Below the pieces are notes generated by a model, which saw nothing but the letters and a program-made list of their open reading frames with translations, did no database searches and was not told the DNA's origin. Positions 20,793-32,891 of a stretch of DNA of 64,000 bases are shown here, piece after piece (within the stretch, counting starts at the first letter, position 1; each line of letters starts with the position of its first letter). This stretch comes from Lathyrus oleraceus (taxonomy: Eukaryota > Streptophyta > Magnoliopsida > Fabales > Fabaceae): positions 429,574,319 through 429,638,318 of the forward strand of contig NC_066584.1 of the NCBI RefSeq assembly GCF_024323335.1, in the 5' to 3' direction. The translations under genes were made by a program, and so were the position numbers.

Positions 20793-21057
20793 GTGAATTG
20801 TTCATTTTATTTAAAACCCTTCTCCCATGCCAAAAGGAGAAGTGATGACATTGTTGGCAGCATTTAATACAATGATGTTTTCATTCAATTAATGCATTGT
20901 TCAACATTTGTTTTTCCATTTGTTTTCACTTTTTGCTTTTGCATGAAATCAGTGATCACAAAAAACCCTGAAAAACAAAAAAACACTTTTTCATCTGCAT
21001 AAATGATTTGCTTGTTTAAAATTCAAAAGCTTTTCATTATCCAGAATCATTATGCAG
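20793..21057 (+). other. E2 copy of the Ogre-type intron
   Basis: 265 nt, GTGAAT donor at 20793, acceptor ATTATGCAG ending at 21057. It aligns with the E1 intron and keeps the same 7-bp hairpin after the donor (CTTCTCC 20819-20825 with GGAGAAG 20836-20842), with a different loop. After splicing the frame is shifted by two bases relative to E1, so this copy no longer encodes a readable pol start. Confidence 0.75.
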
Positions 21058-21249
21058 GGATTTCTAAACCCATTGAATATAATGATCCAACGCCATCTCC
21101 CAATCTTGAAGTCCTTGTATTTGAGGCAGAGGAAGATGATGTTGAAAGGGATTCCTGATGAGATTACCCGCCTTCTTGAGCACCAAAGAAGCTCATTCAG
21201 CTGTATTATGAAAATCAGCAGAACAGTCAAACTGGGACACTACAAATGC
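21058..21249 (+). pseudogene. E2 pre-RT exon fragment
   Basis: Reads SKPIEYNDP.PSPNLE, matching E1's NPIEYNDPSPSPNF at the start of the second exon, then VFEAEE-like codons. Homology ends near 21180, before any RT motif. RT, both RNase H domains and most of integrase that should follow are absent. Confidence 0.7.
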
Positions 21250-21375
21250 AATAAAAAATAAATAAAAAAAAAAAATAAAAAAAAAAAGAGGGTGAAAAAG
21301 ATGAAAAAATCAAAAAAATCAGGAAAAAATTTCAAAGATTTTTCAAAAGAAAAAAGAAAATTATACCCTCAAGTC
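21250..21375 (+). repeat. A-rich filler at E2 deletion junction
   Basis: A low-complexity stretch of A runs broken by single T or G (about 21249-21290), followed by gaaaaa/tcaaaa words to about 21360. It has no counterpart in E1. It sits exactly where sequence jumps from the pre-RT exon to the integrase C-terminus, so it probably formed during the rearrangement that removed pol. Confidence 0.7.
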
Positions 21376-21379
21376 CCTA

Positions 21380-21719
21380 GTTGACTGATGCTGAATGGAT
21401 TCAGAGTCGTTACGACCAGTTGAATTTAATTGAAGAGAAGCGATTAACTGCCATGTGTCATGGTTAGTTATATCGGCAGAGAATGAAGAAAGCATTCGAC
21501 AAGAAGGTCAAGCCTCGTGTGTTCCGAGAAGGCGACCTTGTGCTCAAGAAAGTTTTGTCTTTCGCGCCCGATTCCAGGGGCAAGTGGACTCCAAACTACG
21601 AGGGTCCATATGTTGTTAAGAGAGCCTTTTCAGGCGGAGCTTTGATGCTTACAACAATGGATGGGGAGGATTTCACTCGTCCTGTGAATTCAGATGCAGT
21701 TAAGAGATACTTTGCCTAG
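21380..21719 (+). pseudogene. E2 integrase C-terminus
   Basis: Reads LTDAEWIQSRYDQLNLIEEK, one stop (TAG at about 21465 where E1 has Gln), then QRMKKAFDKKVKPRVF and GKWTPNYEGPYVVKRAFSGGA, ending AVKRYFA before the stop at 21717. It aligns to E1 9220-9565. The DDE catalytic core and zinc finger are missing, so it cannot integrate anything. Confidence 0.88.
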
Positions 21720-21761
21720 AAAAAAGTATATGCAAATGAAAAAAACAAAAAAAACAGAATA

Positions 21762-21932
21762 GCTCGCTAAGTTGAAAACCCGAAAGGGCGGCTTAGGCAA
21801 AAATGAGCGTCTCGGTGGAGAACCCGCGAGGGTAATTCAGGCAAAAATTAGAGACTTGAAAAAAAAGAATATATTTGCATCCCGCTAGATTGAGTACCTC
21901 ACTCTAGGGCAATCTAGGCAAAAATTAGGGAT
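21762..21932 (+). other. Candidate three-hairpin RNA module (E2 copy)
   Basis: Hairpin 1: outer GCTC/GAGC (21762, 21805), inner CTAAGTTG/CGGCTTAG, GAAA loop. Hairpin 2: outer GTCTC (21809)/GAGAC (21851), top stem CCC-GCGA-GGG, which swaps E1's GAAA for another GNRA-type loop; its inner stem is shortened. Hairpin 3: outer ATCCC (21879)/GGGAT (21928), inner CTAGATTG (21885)/CAATCTAG (21910), all eight pairs kept although three differ from E1. Each is followed by GCAAAAAT as in E1. Confidence 0.72.
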
Positions 21933-24824
21933 TTGGCAAGTAACTGCATCCCGACAAGACTTTCTGGTTCATCAGTCGTCATTTCGTCAGAGGATTCTCG
22001 ATTCGTCGTCAACTGAAGCTTCGGATACATCGAGATTCAAATTGGTAGAGAAAGGATCATTATGTTCAATGTAGCCCTCTTCCAATATATATCACTGATT
22101 TCAAATTTGTACAGATCTATGGAGTCTTGCCATTTGCAGGCTACCATTCCATCAAATCAATTTGAGCTTTTTATCCAATTATTTGCACTCTTATTTGTTT
22201 CAATTCAACAAATGTTTTGCATGTTTTAAATTGATAAAATGTCATTGTTTTAAACAAATCAAATTTTTCAAATCTTTGTTTTAAACAAAGTGAACATTCA
22301 CAAGATTGAAAGGATACTCAAGAATATCTCAGTGCTCTCCCAAGGGTGGCATGATTTCCAACAGGTAAGACATTGGTTCATATTCCTGGTTTGGTTGTAT
22401 CTTCTTTCTCTGGATCTTTGTTGGGGCTGTTCCTCAGACAGAGTTGTTGTTGGGGCTGTTCCCCAATACAGTCGCAAGTGATTTGTTGTTGAAGACTTCG
22501 CTTTTCTCCAGCAGCAGTTTTCCCAGCATGGGTGTTTCTTGAGAAGTTTCGGCGGTTGATGGTTTGTCATCTTGGTGCCCCGTCACTCTCTCCAGTGGGT
22601 CGTACCCCGGACTTTATTTGTCTCCTCAGCACAGTCATGAGTATAACTGATTGATTGATACTCCCCTCTGAGTCGCGAGTAGAACTGTTATTAATAGCCC
22701 CACCAGGGTTGCAAGTGGAGTTGTTACCTCTTCTCCCCATGCAGTGTGCCAGCAGGATTTGTCTGTTTCCTCAGCACGATCGCTTTCTTTTTGAAGATTC
22801 GGTAAGTCAGTGGTTTGATACCCGGTACTTTACCCTCTCCCCGGCGAAGTCGTCTGCGGAATTGTTGCTGTCTCTCCATCAGAGTTTTTCTCCTCAGCAG
22901 AATAGGATTTATTTTCCTATTCAGTGGTTGATTGGGTTGATATCCCAGTGTATTTGCAACCATCTTTTCCTCAGCTTAGTCTGCAGAGTGCTTGTTGTGG
23001 CAGTTTTGCCTGTTGAATACTCCTTCAATCCCCGATGTGGTCGGATGATGGCTCTAGCCTCCAGTGAACGGATTGATTTCCTGACTGTTTGTGATCCCCA
23101 GTAGAGTGGCTTATATTGCAGAATCTACTTGTTGTGATCAATTTGCTGTGTATATTCTCCCAAGTGGAGTGGTTCGTTGCAGAACCTACTTGTTGATCTG
23201 TCCTCCCTCAGTGGGTTGTTCCCCAAGAGAGTAGTCGACAGTTTTCCCCAATAGAGTTGCTTATGCAGTTAGATTCTATTTGGATGATATCATTCTCCCT
23301 CAGTGGGTTGTTCCCTAGTGGAGTTGTGTGGATTTGCTTCTACAGCAGTTTGTGCAATGCATCTTTTGTTTCTCAGTTGACACTGGGATCCCCTGCAGAT
23401 ATACTTTGGGACCTCTCTTGTTCCTCTACAGATTTGTCTTGGTGGCTGCTTTGCCCGTTGTGACTTTCTGTACCCTGTTGGGTTGTTTCCTGATATCTCT
23501 GTTTCTCTGCTTCTTCAGCAGTACCTGCAGATCTTTGCTTTACAGCACGTAGATCTCCGCAGATTGGCTCTCCAGCTGGTTTTTCCCCTGGAAATATAAT
23601 ACCGGACGTTTGGTTCCTGAACCTGTTTGTGTTAGAATTGTCTGTTTTGTCAGCATTCATCAAACATAAATCACGCATATTCATGCATATTCATAAAACA
23701 TTCAGATATTCATGTCGCATTGTTTGCCATATATCTTTTGTTTGTCGTGTCTCCTGCTATGGTGATATAGATCTCTTTACCGATCTCCCCAAGCAGATGT
23801 CGGGTGTTTAAAATCTCTCCATATAGAGTCAACCCCATAAGCAGAAAATGTTTGTCTTTCCTTCTGCAGTTCCCCACTGAGATATATCCTCGTGGATGAC
23901 GGTTTCTTCCGTTTCCTCCCAACACATATATTGGGATGGATTTTCCTATTTGAGTTACATCCTCATTAGGACGTGTCTTTATTCAGTCTGTCTTTTCGGA
24001 TTATCCCCGAATCGGCTATTTGTCAAATGTCTTGTGCTTCCCAGTGGGTTGTTCCCCAGCGGAATGTTTTGGGCCTCTGCCTACAAACCAGCAGTTGTAA
24101 GTCCTATCTTTCCTGGCTTTCTTAACAGAATTTGTGGTTATACACCTTTTATTCTCCAGCCAGAGTTTTGGTTTTCTACTTACTCCTGGTAGTTGTAAAT
24201 CCTATTTTCCTGCTCTTCAGCAGTTTGCGGTTTGTTATAAACCCTATTTTGGTTTCCCGTGCGGATTTGTGATTTGTTCTATCCCCACGCGGAGTTGTTG
24301 GTCTTCTACCCCGTATTCGGTAGATGTAAACCCTAATTTTTGTGGTTATCTTCATCTAGTCTTTGATGTTGATTTTCCTTTGCTTATATAAGTCGCTCAG
24401 ATCAGCACTTATATCCCTAGCAAGACTTTTGCGGATAATTGCCGTATGCTAGCAATTTTATCCCCAGTGGGTCTTTTCACCGTATGCTAGTGATTTGTTC
24501 CCCGGATCATTGGTTGTTTACCAGTGCATCCCCAGCTAGTCTTCTGTCGATAATTGCCGGATGCTTGCAATCTATCCTCAGCAGATCACCTTTCATTTAC
24601 CCTTCTGTTGGTAATGTCTGTTGCTCCTTTTGATTGGTCATCATTATATACCTATTCTGGTATCCCGATGCCTTTCTTTTCGGGTTTTTATCCTTAAACA
24701 ACCCAGTAACCGGTTCAGGATAATTTTCCTTGCGAGGTTATTATTCACGGTCTGCCGGTAATGAATAATATATCTCATGCGCTCTTTAGTTGGAATCCTT
24801 TGTTGATTTTCCCCAGCTGAGCAA
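21933..24824 (+). other. E2 3' UTR, unique and diffusely repetitive part
   Basis: No protein domain in any frame; open frames of 60-150 codons here are chance openings in T/C-rich DNA. Recurrent words (CCCCAGTGGGTTGTTCCCC, GTTGTTCCC, CTCCTCAGCAG) give a diffuse low-copy repeat structure. From 24710 on, ATTATTCA-CGG-TCTG-CCG-GTAA-TGAATAAT forms a 8+3-bp hairpin, repeated near 25673. Confidence 0.65.
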
Positions 24825-25615
24825 GATTCGTATTCTCTGTAGAATCGAATATCCATCCTTTAACCAGTTTGTGTTTAGGGTGATGAGTGTTTTGGAACAC
24901 ACACCAATTCACGTTTTTTGACCATCCTTTAAACAAGTCTGCTGTTCTAGCTTTCTTTCGGATGATGAGTGTTTTGGAACACACACCAATTCACGTTTTT
25001 TGCCCATCCTTTAACCAGTTTGCGTTTTGGATGATGAGTGTTTTGGAACACACACCAATTCACGTTTTTTGTCCATCCTTTAAACAAGTCTGCTGTTCTA
25101 GCTTTCTTTCGGATGATGAGTGTTTTGGAACACACACCAATTCACGTTTTTTGCCCATCCTTTAACCAGTTTGCGTTTTGGATGATGAGTGTTTTGGAAC
25201 ACACACCAATTCACGTTTTTTGTCCATCCTTTAAACAAGTCTGCTGTTCTAGCTTTCTTTCGGATGATGAGTGTTTTGGAACACACACCAATTCACGTTT
25301 TTTGCCCATCCTTTAACCAGTTTGCGTTTTGGATGATGAGTGTTTTGGAACACACACCAATTCACGTTTTTTGACCATCCTTTAAACAAGTCTGCTGTTC
25401 TAGCTTTCTTTCGGATGATGAGTGTTTTGGAACACACACCAATTCACGTTTTTTCAGCCATCCTTTAAACAAGTCTGCTGTTCTAGCTTTCTTTCGGGTG
25501 ATGAGTGTTTTGGAACACACACCAATTCACGTTTTTTGTCCATCCTTTAAACAAGTTTGCTTTCGCTCTCTTCAGGATGATGAGTGTCTTGGAACACAAA
25601 CCAATTCACGATTTC
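24825..25615 (+). repeat. Tandem array of a 151-bp dimer in E2 3' UTR
   Basis: A 35-bp core (GATGATGAGTGTTTTGGAAC then ACACACCAATTCACG) occurs ten times, alternating with two spacers: a short one (CCATCCTTTAACCAGTTTGC) and a longer one (AACAAGTCTGCTGTTCTAGC). The resulting 71+80-bp dimers repeat at exactly 151 bp (25038 to 25189, for example). The core holds a hairpin GTGTT-TTGG-AACAC. An eleventh core is at about 25818, after a duplicated flank. Confidence 0.92.
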
Positions 25616-26366
25616 GGATCTTATCCTATAAACAACCCAGTAACCGGTTCAGGATAATTTTCCCTTCGAGTATATTATTCACGGTCTGCCGGTAATGAAT
25701 AATATGTCTCGTTCACTCTTGGGTCAATCCTTTGTTGCTTTCCCCTCAGAGTAAGATTCGTATTCTTTGTAGAATCAAATATCCATCCTATAAACAAGTT
25801 TGCTTTCGCTCACTTCAGGATGATGAGTGTTTTGGAACACACACCAATTCACGTCTTTGGTCGGTCACCTGTTACATACCTACAACCCGGTATCCTTGGT
25901 GTTCCTTCCTGAGTTTGTTACCCTTGCCCGGTAACACCTCATTTTGCTTGTTACTTCCCCAATGAAGTTTTCCTTTTGCTTCTCCCCAGGAGTCAGCTTA
26001 TGTCTCTCCAATGGATTTATTTTCCTTTGGAATTCTTCCCCCCAGTGCGAGTCCTTTACTCCCCAGTGAGGTCTTTACGTCTGTTTTCTGTTATCCCCTA
26101 ATCAGAGTCGTGTCTTGTTCACGTTGTGTCAGTTTTGTTTATTCCCTAGTTTAGAGTCGTGTATTGTCCACACATTTCTTTTTCTTTTATTATCCCCATA
26201 GAGTCTTGTCAGAGTCTCTGCTCCTGGTGAGTGTACTACTCCGATGGATCTTCTTTTCTTCTGTGTGAATCATATTCCCCACAGAGTTTGTGTCTTTTGC
26301 ACGCATACATCTGCATCATGAGGTCTCTTAGGGACCAAAATTTGTCTCATTACTGTTATTTAAGTC
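25616..26366 (+). other. E2 3' UTR distal part
   Basis: Starts with a second copy (25640-25860) of the flank that precedes the array (24700-24860), so the array is enclosed by a direct duplication of about 150 bp. The remainder is T/C-rich without coding signal and ends with the GAGGTCTCTTAGGGACC phrase shared with E1. Confidence 0.65.
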
Positions 26367-26438
26367 CATTCTACCGCGTCGAGATGAAGATTTCTAAACT
26401 TCATTTCTCCGGCTAGAATGACCTTAAATAGGGGCATC
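26367..26438 (+). promoter_or_regulatory. E2 pre-PPT hairpin and polypurine tract
   Basis: CATTCTACCG (26367-26376) pairs with CGG-C-TAGAATG (26410-26420), with one bulged base as in E1; an inner ATGAAG/CTTCAT stem lies within. The PPT follows as AAATAGGGGCATC, ending directly at the LTR start at 26439. Confidence 0.85.
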
Positions 26439-29400
26439 TGTAAGACCCCAATTTTGGGCCCTAAGATCCCTCATGGTCCATATCATTCATATCATGGCCT
26501 CAAGGATCATTGCATGCCCTAGCTTTCCTCCTAGTAGGTTGGTTGCCTTGTGGGTTGTTTCTTGATCACCAAGCATACCTTGCATTTGTATATCTTTGCT
26601 TTCATATGTTTATTAACCAAAAAGTACAGAAATATTGTCAGTCTAACCTTGTTGCTTGCAGTTGAAGCAATCATCAGTAATTAGGTCAAAGATAGTCAAC
26701 GGTCAGTCAAAGCAATGGATGGTGGCCATTCTTGCAGAATTTGGACACCATGATCAATAATCAAAAGTTCATACATCTTGGGACATCATTTGAAGTCAAG
26801 GTCTCAAGGAATTAGGGTTTGGATTTCATCAGAAGTGGTCCAGTCATCCAAAACCCTAGAAAAGTCAAACTTGGTCAACTGTGGATTTAATCAATGTTTT
26901 GATGGATAGAATTGATTTGAAGGAGCTCATTCATGCTTGTACAAGCCTCATCTATCATGCCAAACCTCATCATGGAAGAAAATCAAGTAAAATCAGAAAT
27001 TTCCAGAAATAGAAAGTGGACCTGTAATTTTAACTGCCAAAAATGGAAACTTCTTGATCTTAAACTTACATCATGATACAAGCTTCAAATGAATTTTTGC
27101 CCAACATGAAAGTTGAAGATCTTGTTCTCCCATTTTCAAAAAGTCCAAGAACTCTCAAATCCCATGTGTGGTTGTCAAGATATGATCAAATCATTTTCAC
27201 CAATTTTTGAACTTCAAAGAGCCATATCTCTCAAACCATAAGGCCAAATTTGGTGGGGTTTTTTCCTACAAACCACATTTTTCATCCCCTTTCCAAAAAT
27301 ATAAATTTCATTCATCAAAACCCTACCATTCAAAATGGCATTTTTGGACCTTTTTCATTTAAATTCAAAGTTTGACCAAACTTTGACTTTTTGATTCTTT
27401 GACTTTTTCTTGATTTGGCCAATTGGGAAATGTTCCATATATCATTTGTGATTTGCTCCAAGCTTAAAATCATAACCATACCACCATTTTACTACCATTT
27501 TGACACAAAGTGCATGATTTGGTATTTTTGCAAATGGGAGCATATAAGCAAAACAAGGACAGCAGTTCTGCAGCACACACAAAACAGCAAAAGCAAGGTC
27601 TGTATACAGCTGGTTTTAGGCCCATTCGACCACAAGCTTTACACCCTCCATTTCACTTGTGCACATAATTAGCAATTGGCATTTTGATTCATAAAATTAA
27701 ACTTGGATTAGCATGTGATAACGTGAGCTTAAACAGATGAATATAAGTGCATTTTTCTGCCATTGGCCAACCCTAGTTTTGCAGCCACCAACCAGAACAC
27801 TCTCCTCTCTCTCAACTGCATTTTGGCTCGAGCAGCATTTTTACCAAAAACCCTCAAAGCACACAAGAAACCCTTGCTTCCTCCATCATCTAAACATCAT
27901 TTGGGAGTGTTTTTGAGCATCATTTATCAACTGGAACCTTCCCTTTTGTTCTGCATCTTCAAGCATACAACAATGGCAGCTTGTGGTTTGGACACCTTCA
28001 TGCTTTGCTGAGCTAGAAAAGCTTCATCATCCATCACTACAGAGCTTAAAGGCCAACTGTTTGAGTTCGAATCAACCAATACAACCCTGTTTCACATTGT
28101 CTTCAAAAACAAGTAAGCAATTCGACCTCAATCATTTGCCATGCCATGATGTATTTATGAAAGATCCTTTTGAGCTGGTTCTAACAAACTATAGCATGCT
28201 TAATTTGGTTGTGTTTTGGCAAAGAAATCTTGATTTTCATTTTTGTGTGCAAATACATTTTCTATCGATTTGTGTTGTTCATGATGATTTAATGAAAATG
28301 CACACCATATTCTTGTTGCTGGAGGTTTAATGATGATGTTAGCATGTTTGATTGTGTTTTCTGGGCATTTGAAATTTTTGAGATGCATGATGATGAGTTT
28401 TTGCTGCTGCTGTTAAACACCACTCATGTCCAGAAATTCCCATGGATATACTTGTTTTGTTGTATGCTGTTTGTCTGTTTGCTGTGTGAACATCACCATG
28501 AATGCCTTGCTGTTTGTCTGTTGGTGTTGGAATGATTTGTTTTGAAGTTGGATAATGAACATGCCCTGCTGCCATGAAAACCTAACATATTTCCAGAAAA
28601 ATCCAGCTTCATAGATGCATGTGTATTGGCTGCTGCTTTTGTTCTTGTTGCATGATAACATCATTTCTAATGCCCTGCTTTTGAATGGTGCTTTGTTTCG
28701 AATTTTGTTTATTAAAGATGATGGTGCTTGCTGCTATGCTGAGTATGCCCAGGAATTTTGCTTGAATGCTGTATTGGTTTGTTGCTGTTTAGATGTACAT
28801 GAGTATGGTTGCATCAATGTCTTTTTGTTTGTGTGCCTTTGCTGGGATTCATTTTTGATCGATTTCATGAAGCTGAACATGAAGCCATGCTGTTGTTCTA
28901 AACCCTAAGGGTTTATGGTTGAAACCCAGAAAACTCGAATGCCATTGGCTGTTGTTGCCCAATTTACTGTTTCATTGAGGGAGAGCCAATCAGGTTATTT
29001 CATTTGGCTGTGTGAAACGCGGGCGTTTTGATTAGTGAGCCCAGAATTACAAATTTGCCACGGTTGACTTTGCTTTGACCACTATGCCATGCCTTTTGTT
29101 CATATTGCATCCAAATATCACTCAACTTCACAAATTCATTTCTCTTTCACATTTTTATCCAAAAATCATGCAATTTTTTCCATCATGTTCATGAATGTGT
29201 CCTCTATTTTATTGTGAATTTTAATTAATTTTCCATTGGCTGGATTTTTAATGATAATTGATTTCCCAACATGTATGCCAAAATGATACCTTGTGCCATT
29301 CCTATTGTGAAATTGTCATGTTGTATCCATTGAGCTTGAAACTTTTTGTGGTGAAACTAGACACATTGACCTTCATTTCCATATAAAGTTTGTGCATTTA

Positions 29401-32400
29401 TCATTTGTGGATTGAGAGTTATGATTTTCTGAAGTTATGTGTTACATTTGGTGCTATATGAATGACATGCATTTTCACAAATTTTGTTCACATGCTTCCT
29501 TACATCCAAATGACCTCAAATTTTGCATGAATCATCTATCACATGTCTAGTTTATGTATGAATTTTCTTGGAATTAATCTTACTGTTTTCCATTTTATTG
29601 TGAATTTTCTTCCATGCTTAGTCATTTGTTGACTTTTTGTGCTACACATTGCCAAATCTTTTGTGAAATTCTCATATCTTATTGTATGACCATGAAATTT
29701 CATATGTGATAACTAGACATCTTGCGCTTTGCATTGGTGTTAATCTCATTCATTTCTCTTCTGTTTTCAATTTGATATGATTTTTTGAAGTTGACCCATG
29801 CTTGTTGACTTTCACCATGCTTGCTTGAATTTGGTTTGACTTCATGATTTTACTTGACTGCCTTCCTCTCATCCAAATGCTATGAAATTTTACATGTCTA
29901 CCATGCTAGATGTTAGGATTGAGTGTGATTTATTTCAAGATTTTTGAGATTGTTTGAGTTGACTTTTGAAAGAGGTCTTGCTGTTGACCTATTTGTGCTC
30001 TTTCTTGCCATGCTTTGCACTCTTTTGCATATGAAATGACAATGATGCATGATTTGATTATGAATCCAATTGAGATTGCTTATTTAAATGTTTGAACATG
30101 AATTGGGTTGACTTTCCTTTGCTGTTTGACTTTTTTCTTTCACCTTTGACCCTAGGCTAGTCCTAGTGGTCTTTTGAGCTTACAATTGAGCTATTGTTTC
30201 AGGTTAAGCACCAATGCCCCAAAGACCTTTCAAATTTGATTGAGTTAAAATTGTTTATCATGTGCTAACCTTTTGTTTTGTAGGTGTGACTCACATACTT
30301 GAGTCTTTGTGCCTTGCACAATTGGTCCCTCTGTGGTTGACTATTGGTTCATTTCCTTTTGATTTTGATTGTTGACTTGTTTACTAATGAGTTTGACTTT
30401 TTCAGGTACTTTAGTTGCTTAAGTTCTTTGAACTTGCTTGCTTTGCTATTTAGCAATTGCTTTTGAGGTATAATTACTTCTTCTTCATGTAGTCTGGAGA
30501 CCCGGCCTGTTATTTGACCGGGCAAACTGTCTGAAGTCCTCCTTAAGAGGCAATGCCTGTGTGTGTTTAAAATTGTCCCAAGCAGGAAAAGTCCTTCAAG
30601 TAAGGCAATTGGTGGAAGGTAGGGATAAGCAATATATCCCCCACTATTCAGTGTGTCCTCTCTTTGCTCCCATTACATGGTTGAGGCATTGAGATAAAAA
30701 CCCAAGATCTAATCGAGTCAATAATGTGGAGAGAGCTCCATCTTTCTGAGCTCCCATACTTTCTTATATGCTCTCCCTGATCAGGGATAGAAGCAATGAG
30801 GCACACCCCTCATTCTCCTTTTCATCTGCTTCACCTTAGCCTCTCAATGGCAAGGTTAAGAGCGACATTTACCCATTACAGTGGACTTTCATAGTCAAAC
30901 CCTCTTGTGTGAGCCCCCCTTGTTTGGCTATAGAGTGTGCTGTTTGATTCTCATTAACTGTTTGAATGCTTCATATGCACTTGCTTGCTTGTATGTTATG
31001 CATTTATCATCATCAATTGCCATTAGTGCATGATCATATCATTTGTCTGTGTGACTTTTATCATTGTTGTTTGCCCATTGAGGACAATTGTAAGTCCATT
31101 GCTTTGGCATTTGCTCCTATGATATGGAAGGATAGAGTGTAAGACCTCATTGGTCACTCATATCTTCTGTCTTATCTGTTTGTATGTGAGGACACAGTTA
31201 TAAGTCCCTGTAAGTTGGCATCTGTTATCCTGTGATCATAATATGATCTGTTTGATGTTGTATGTGAGGTTGCAGTTATAAGTCCCTGTAAGTTGGCATC
31301 TGCTTTCCTGTGATCATAGGTTGTTTATCTGTTTGTGTGAGAGGTTGCAATTGTAAGTCCCTGCAAGTTGGCATTTGCTCTCCTATGATCACATGTTGTT
31401 TTGTTTGTTTGTATGTGAGGATACAACTGTAAGTCCCTGCAAGCTGGCATTTGTATTCCTAGGATCATACTGTGGAGGTTAGAGTAAGCCCAGATAGATT
31501 GGCATCTGACCTCCATGTTTTGTTTTTGTTTGTTTATGTGAGGTTGCAACTGTAAGTCCCTGCTAGTTGGCATTTGCTTTCCTATGATCATATGTTGGAT
31601 ATTGGTATAAGTCCAGACAGATTGGCATCCGGTATCCAAGTTTCATTTTGTTTTAGGAGATTAGTGTAAGACCATTGAGTGGCATCTGATATCCTGTTCT
31701 GTTTTAGGAGACTGGTGTAAATCCATCTATTGGTATCCGGTATCCGCTTTTTATGTCTTTGCCTGTGGAGATTAGTGTAAGACCATTGAGTGGCCTCTGA
31801 CATCCCGTTTTGTTTTAGGAGATTGGTATAAGACCATTGATTGGCATCCGATATCCGCTTTTCTTTTGCTTTGTTTGTTTATTATTATCCATTGCTATTC
31901 CAAAGGACACCCTTGAATCATCTGCTATATGATTTCAAGAAGTGAACCTTCTAAGAAGTTTTACAATCCATCCCCATCCATTCATCATTCATTATGTCCT
32001 AAACCTTTTCACACTTTGACTTCAAACTTGACATAAGTATTGTGCAAACATCTTCATGTTTTCTAACTAAAAACCTGGACCCAAGTCCTTGACTTTTTTC
32101 AAATTCCATTTCATAATACTTCTTTTGAATCAATCTTAATCATACTTTGACTTCATTTTCATAATCACAATCAATTAACTTCACTCATTCACTTGTTTTG
32201 GCTTTGTCCATTGTTAATCTTTTCATGCATTAGCCATAGGTTTCAATTATCATTGTGGTTGATGTAAATCTTGCCTATCCTTAGTGAGTCGACAGTAAGA
32301 CTTCCGTACTGAAAACAGGGCTAACCCCTCTAGTACGTCGAAGCTATCCTCGCATGGTGGATGTTGTTTTTGGTCGAGTGTTCTCCCATTGATAATGAAA

Positions 32401-32891
32401 AGCCTCAGTGCTTGTGTTTAAAACTGAATCCACCAACTTTTGGAAATCTTTTAGCCGAACTACGGCGTTTTGATCCTTACCTTTGATGGAAGGTACGTAG
32501 GCAGCGGGTTCATCCGTTCGAACACAAAAATAAATAAAACCCAATAACCCAATAATAAAATTTGTACATTCTTTTCTCATCATCCCAATCATGTTTGCAC
32601 AATACACATGTCATAACAAATAACAATTTAGCATAACAAGTGTGAAAAGGGCTCCCTAGGAGTACCTAGGACGTAGTGGGTGCCTAACACCTTCCCATTA
32701 CGTAATTTACCCCTTACCCAGAATCTCTGATCTTTTTATTAGTTTTCTACGTGTAAAACTTCTTAGGCTTTTGTTCGCTTTTTAGCCAGTCCTTTGGATA
32801 AATAAAAGTGCGGTGGCGACTCGAAATTTCAATGTATCTCTTAGCTTATGATTTAATCGATAGATCATATAGCGACGAATACACCGCTACA
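26439..32891 (+). repeat. E2 3' LTR
   Basis: 6453 bp, the same length as the 5' LTR, ending CCGCTACA followed by the duplicated target AGGGG. It contains the same minisatellite-like repeats (about 31036-31876) and the conserved end block. Such low divergence between LTRs, identical at insertion, marks a very recent insertion. Confidence 0.95.

Larger units (their letters stand above)
12673..32891 (+). mobile_element. E2: young, internally deleted Ogre-like element, 20.2 kb
   Basis: Bounded by two 6453-bp LTRs (12673-19125 and 26439-32891) with TG...CA ends, flanked by the 5-bp duplication AGGGG (12668-12672 and 32892-32896). The internal 7313 bp holds a doubled PBS, structured leader, ORF1 remnant, protease tail, intron, an A-rich filler, the integrase C-terminus, the three-hairpin module, a long repeat-rich 3' UTR and a PPT. 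ORF1 body, gag, protease core, RT, both RNase H domains and the integrase core are absent. It must have moved using proteins from another element. Confidence 0.95.

Noticed and set aside
22655..23104. A 149-codon frame in the E2 3' UTR
   Set aside because: Lies in repetitive T/C-rich UTR, has no motif and no counterpart in E1.
24887..25437. CRISPR-like regular repeats, and the repeated open frames within them
   Set aside because: Spacers are only two alternating sequences and are themselves repeats, so this is a tandem satellite-like array in plant DNA. The frames are open on both strands only because the 151-bp unit happens to lack stops.
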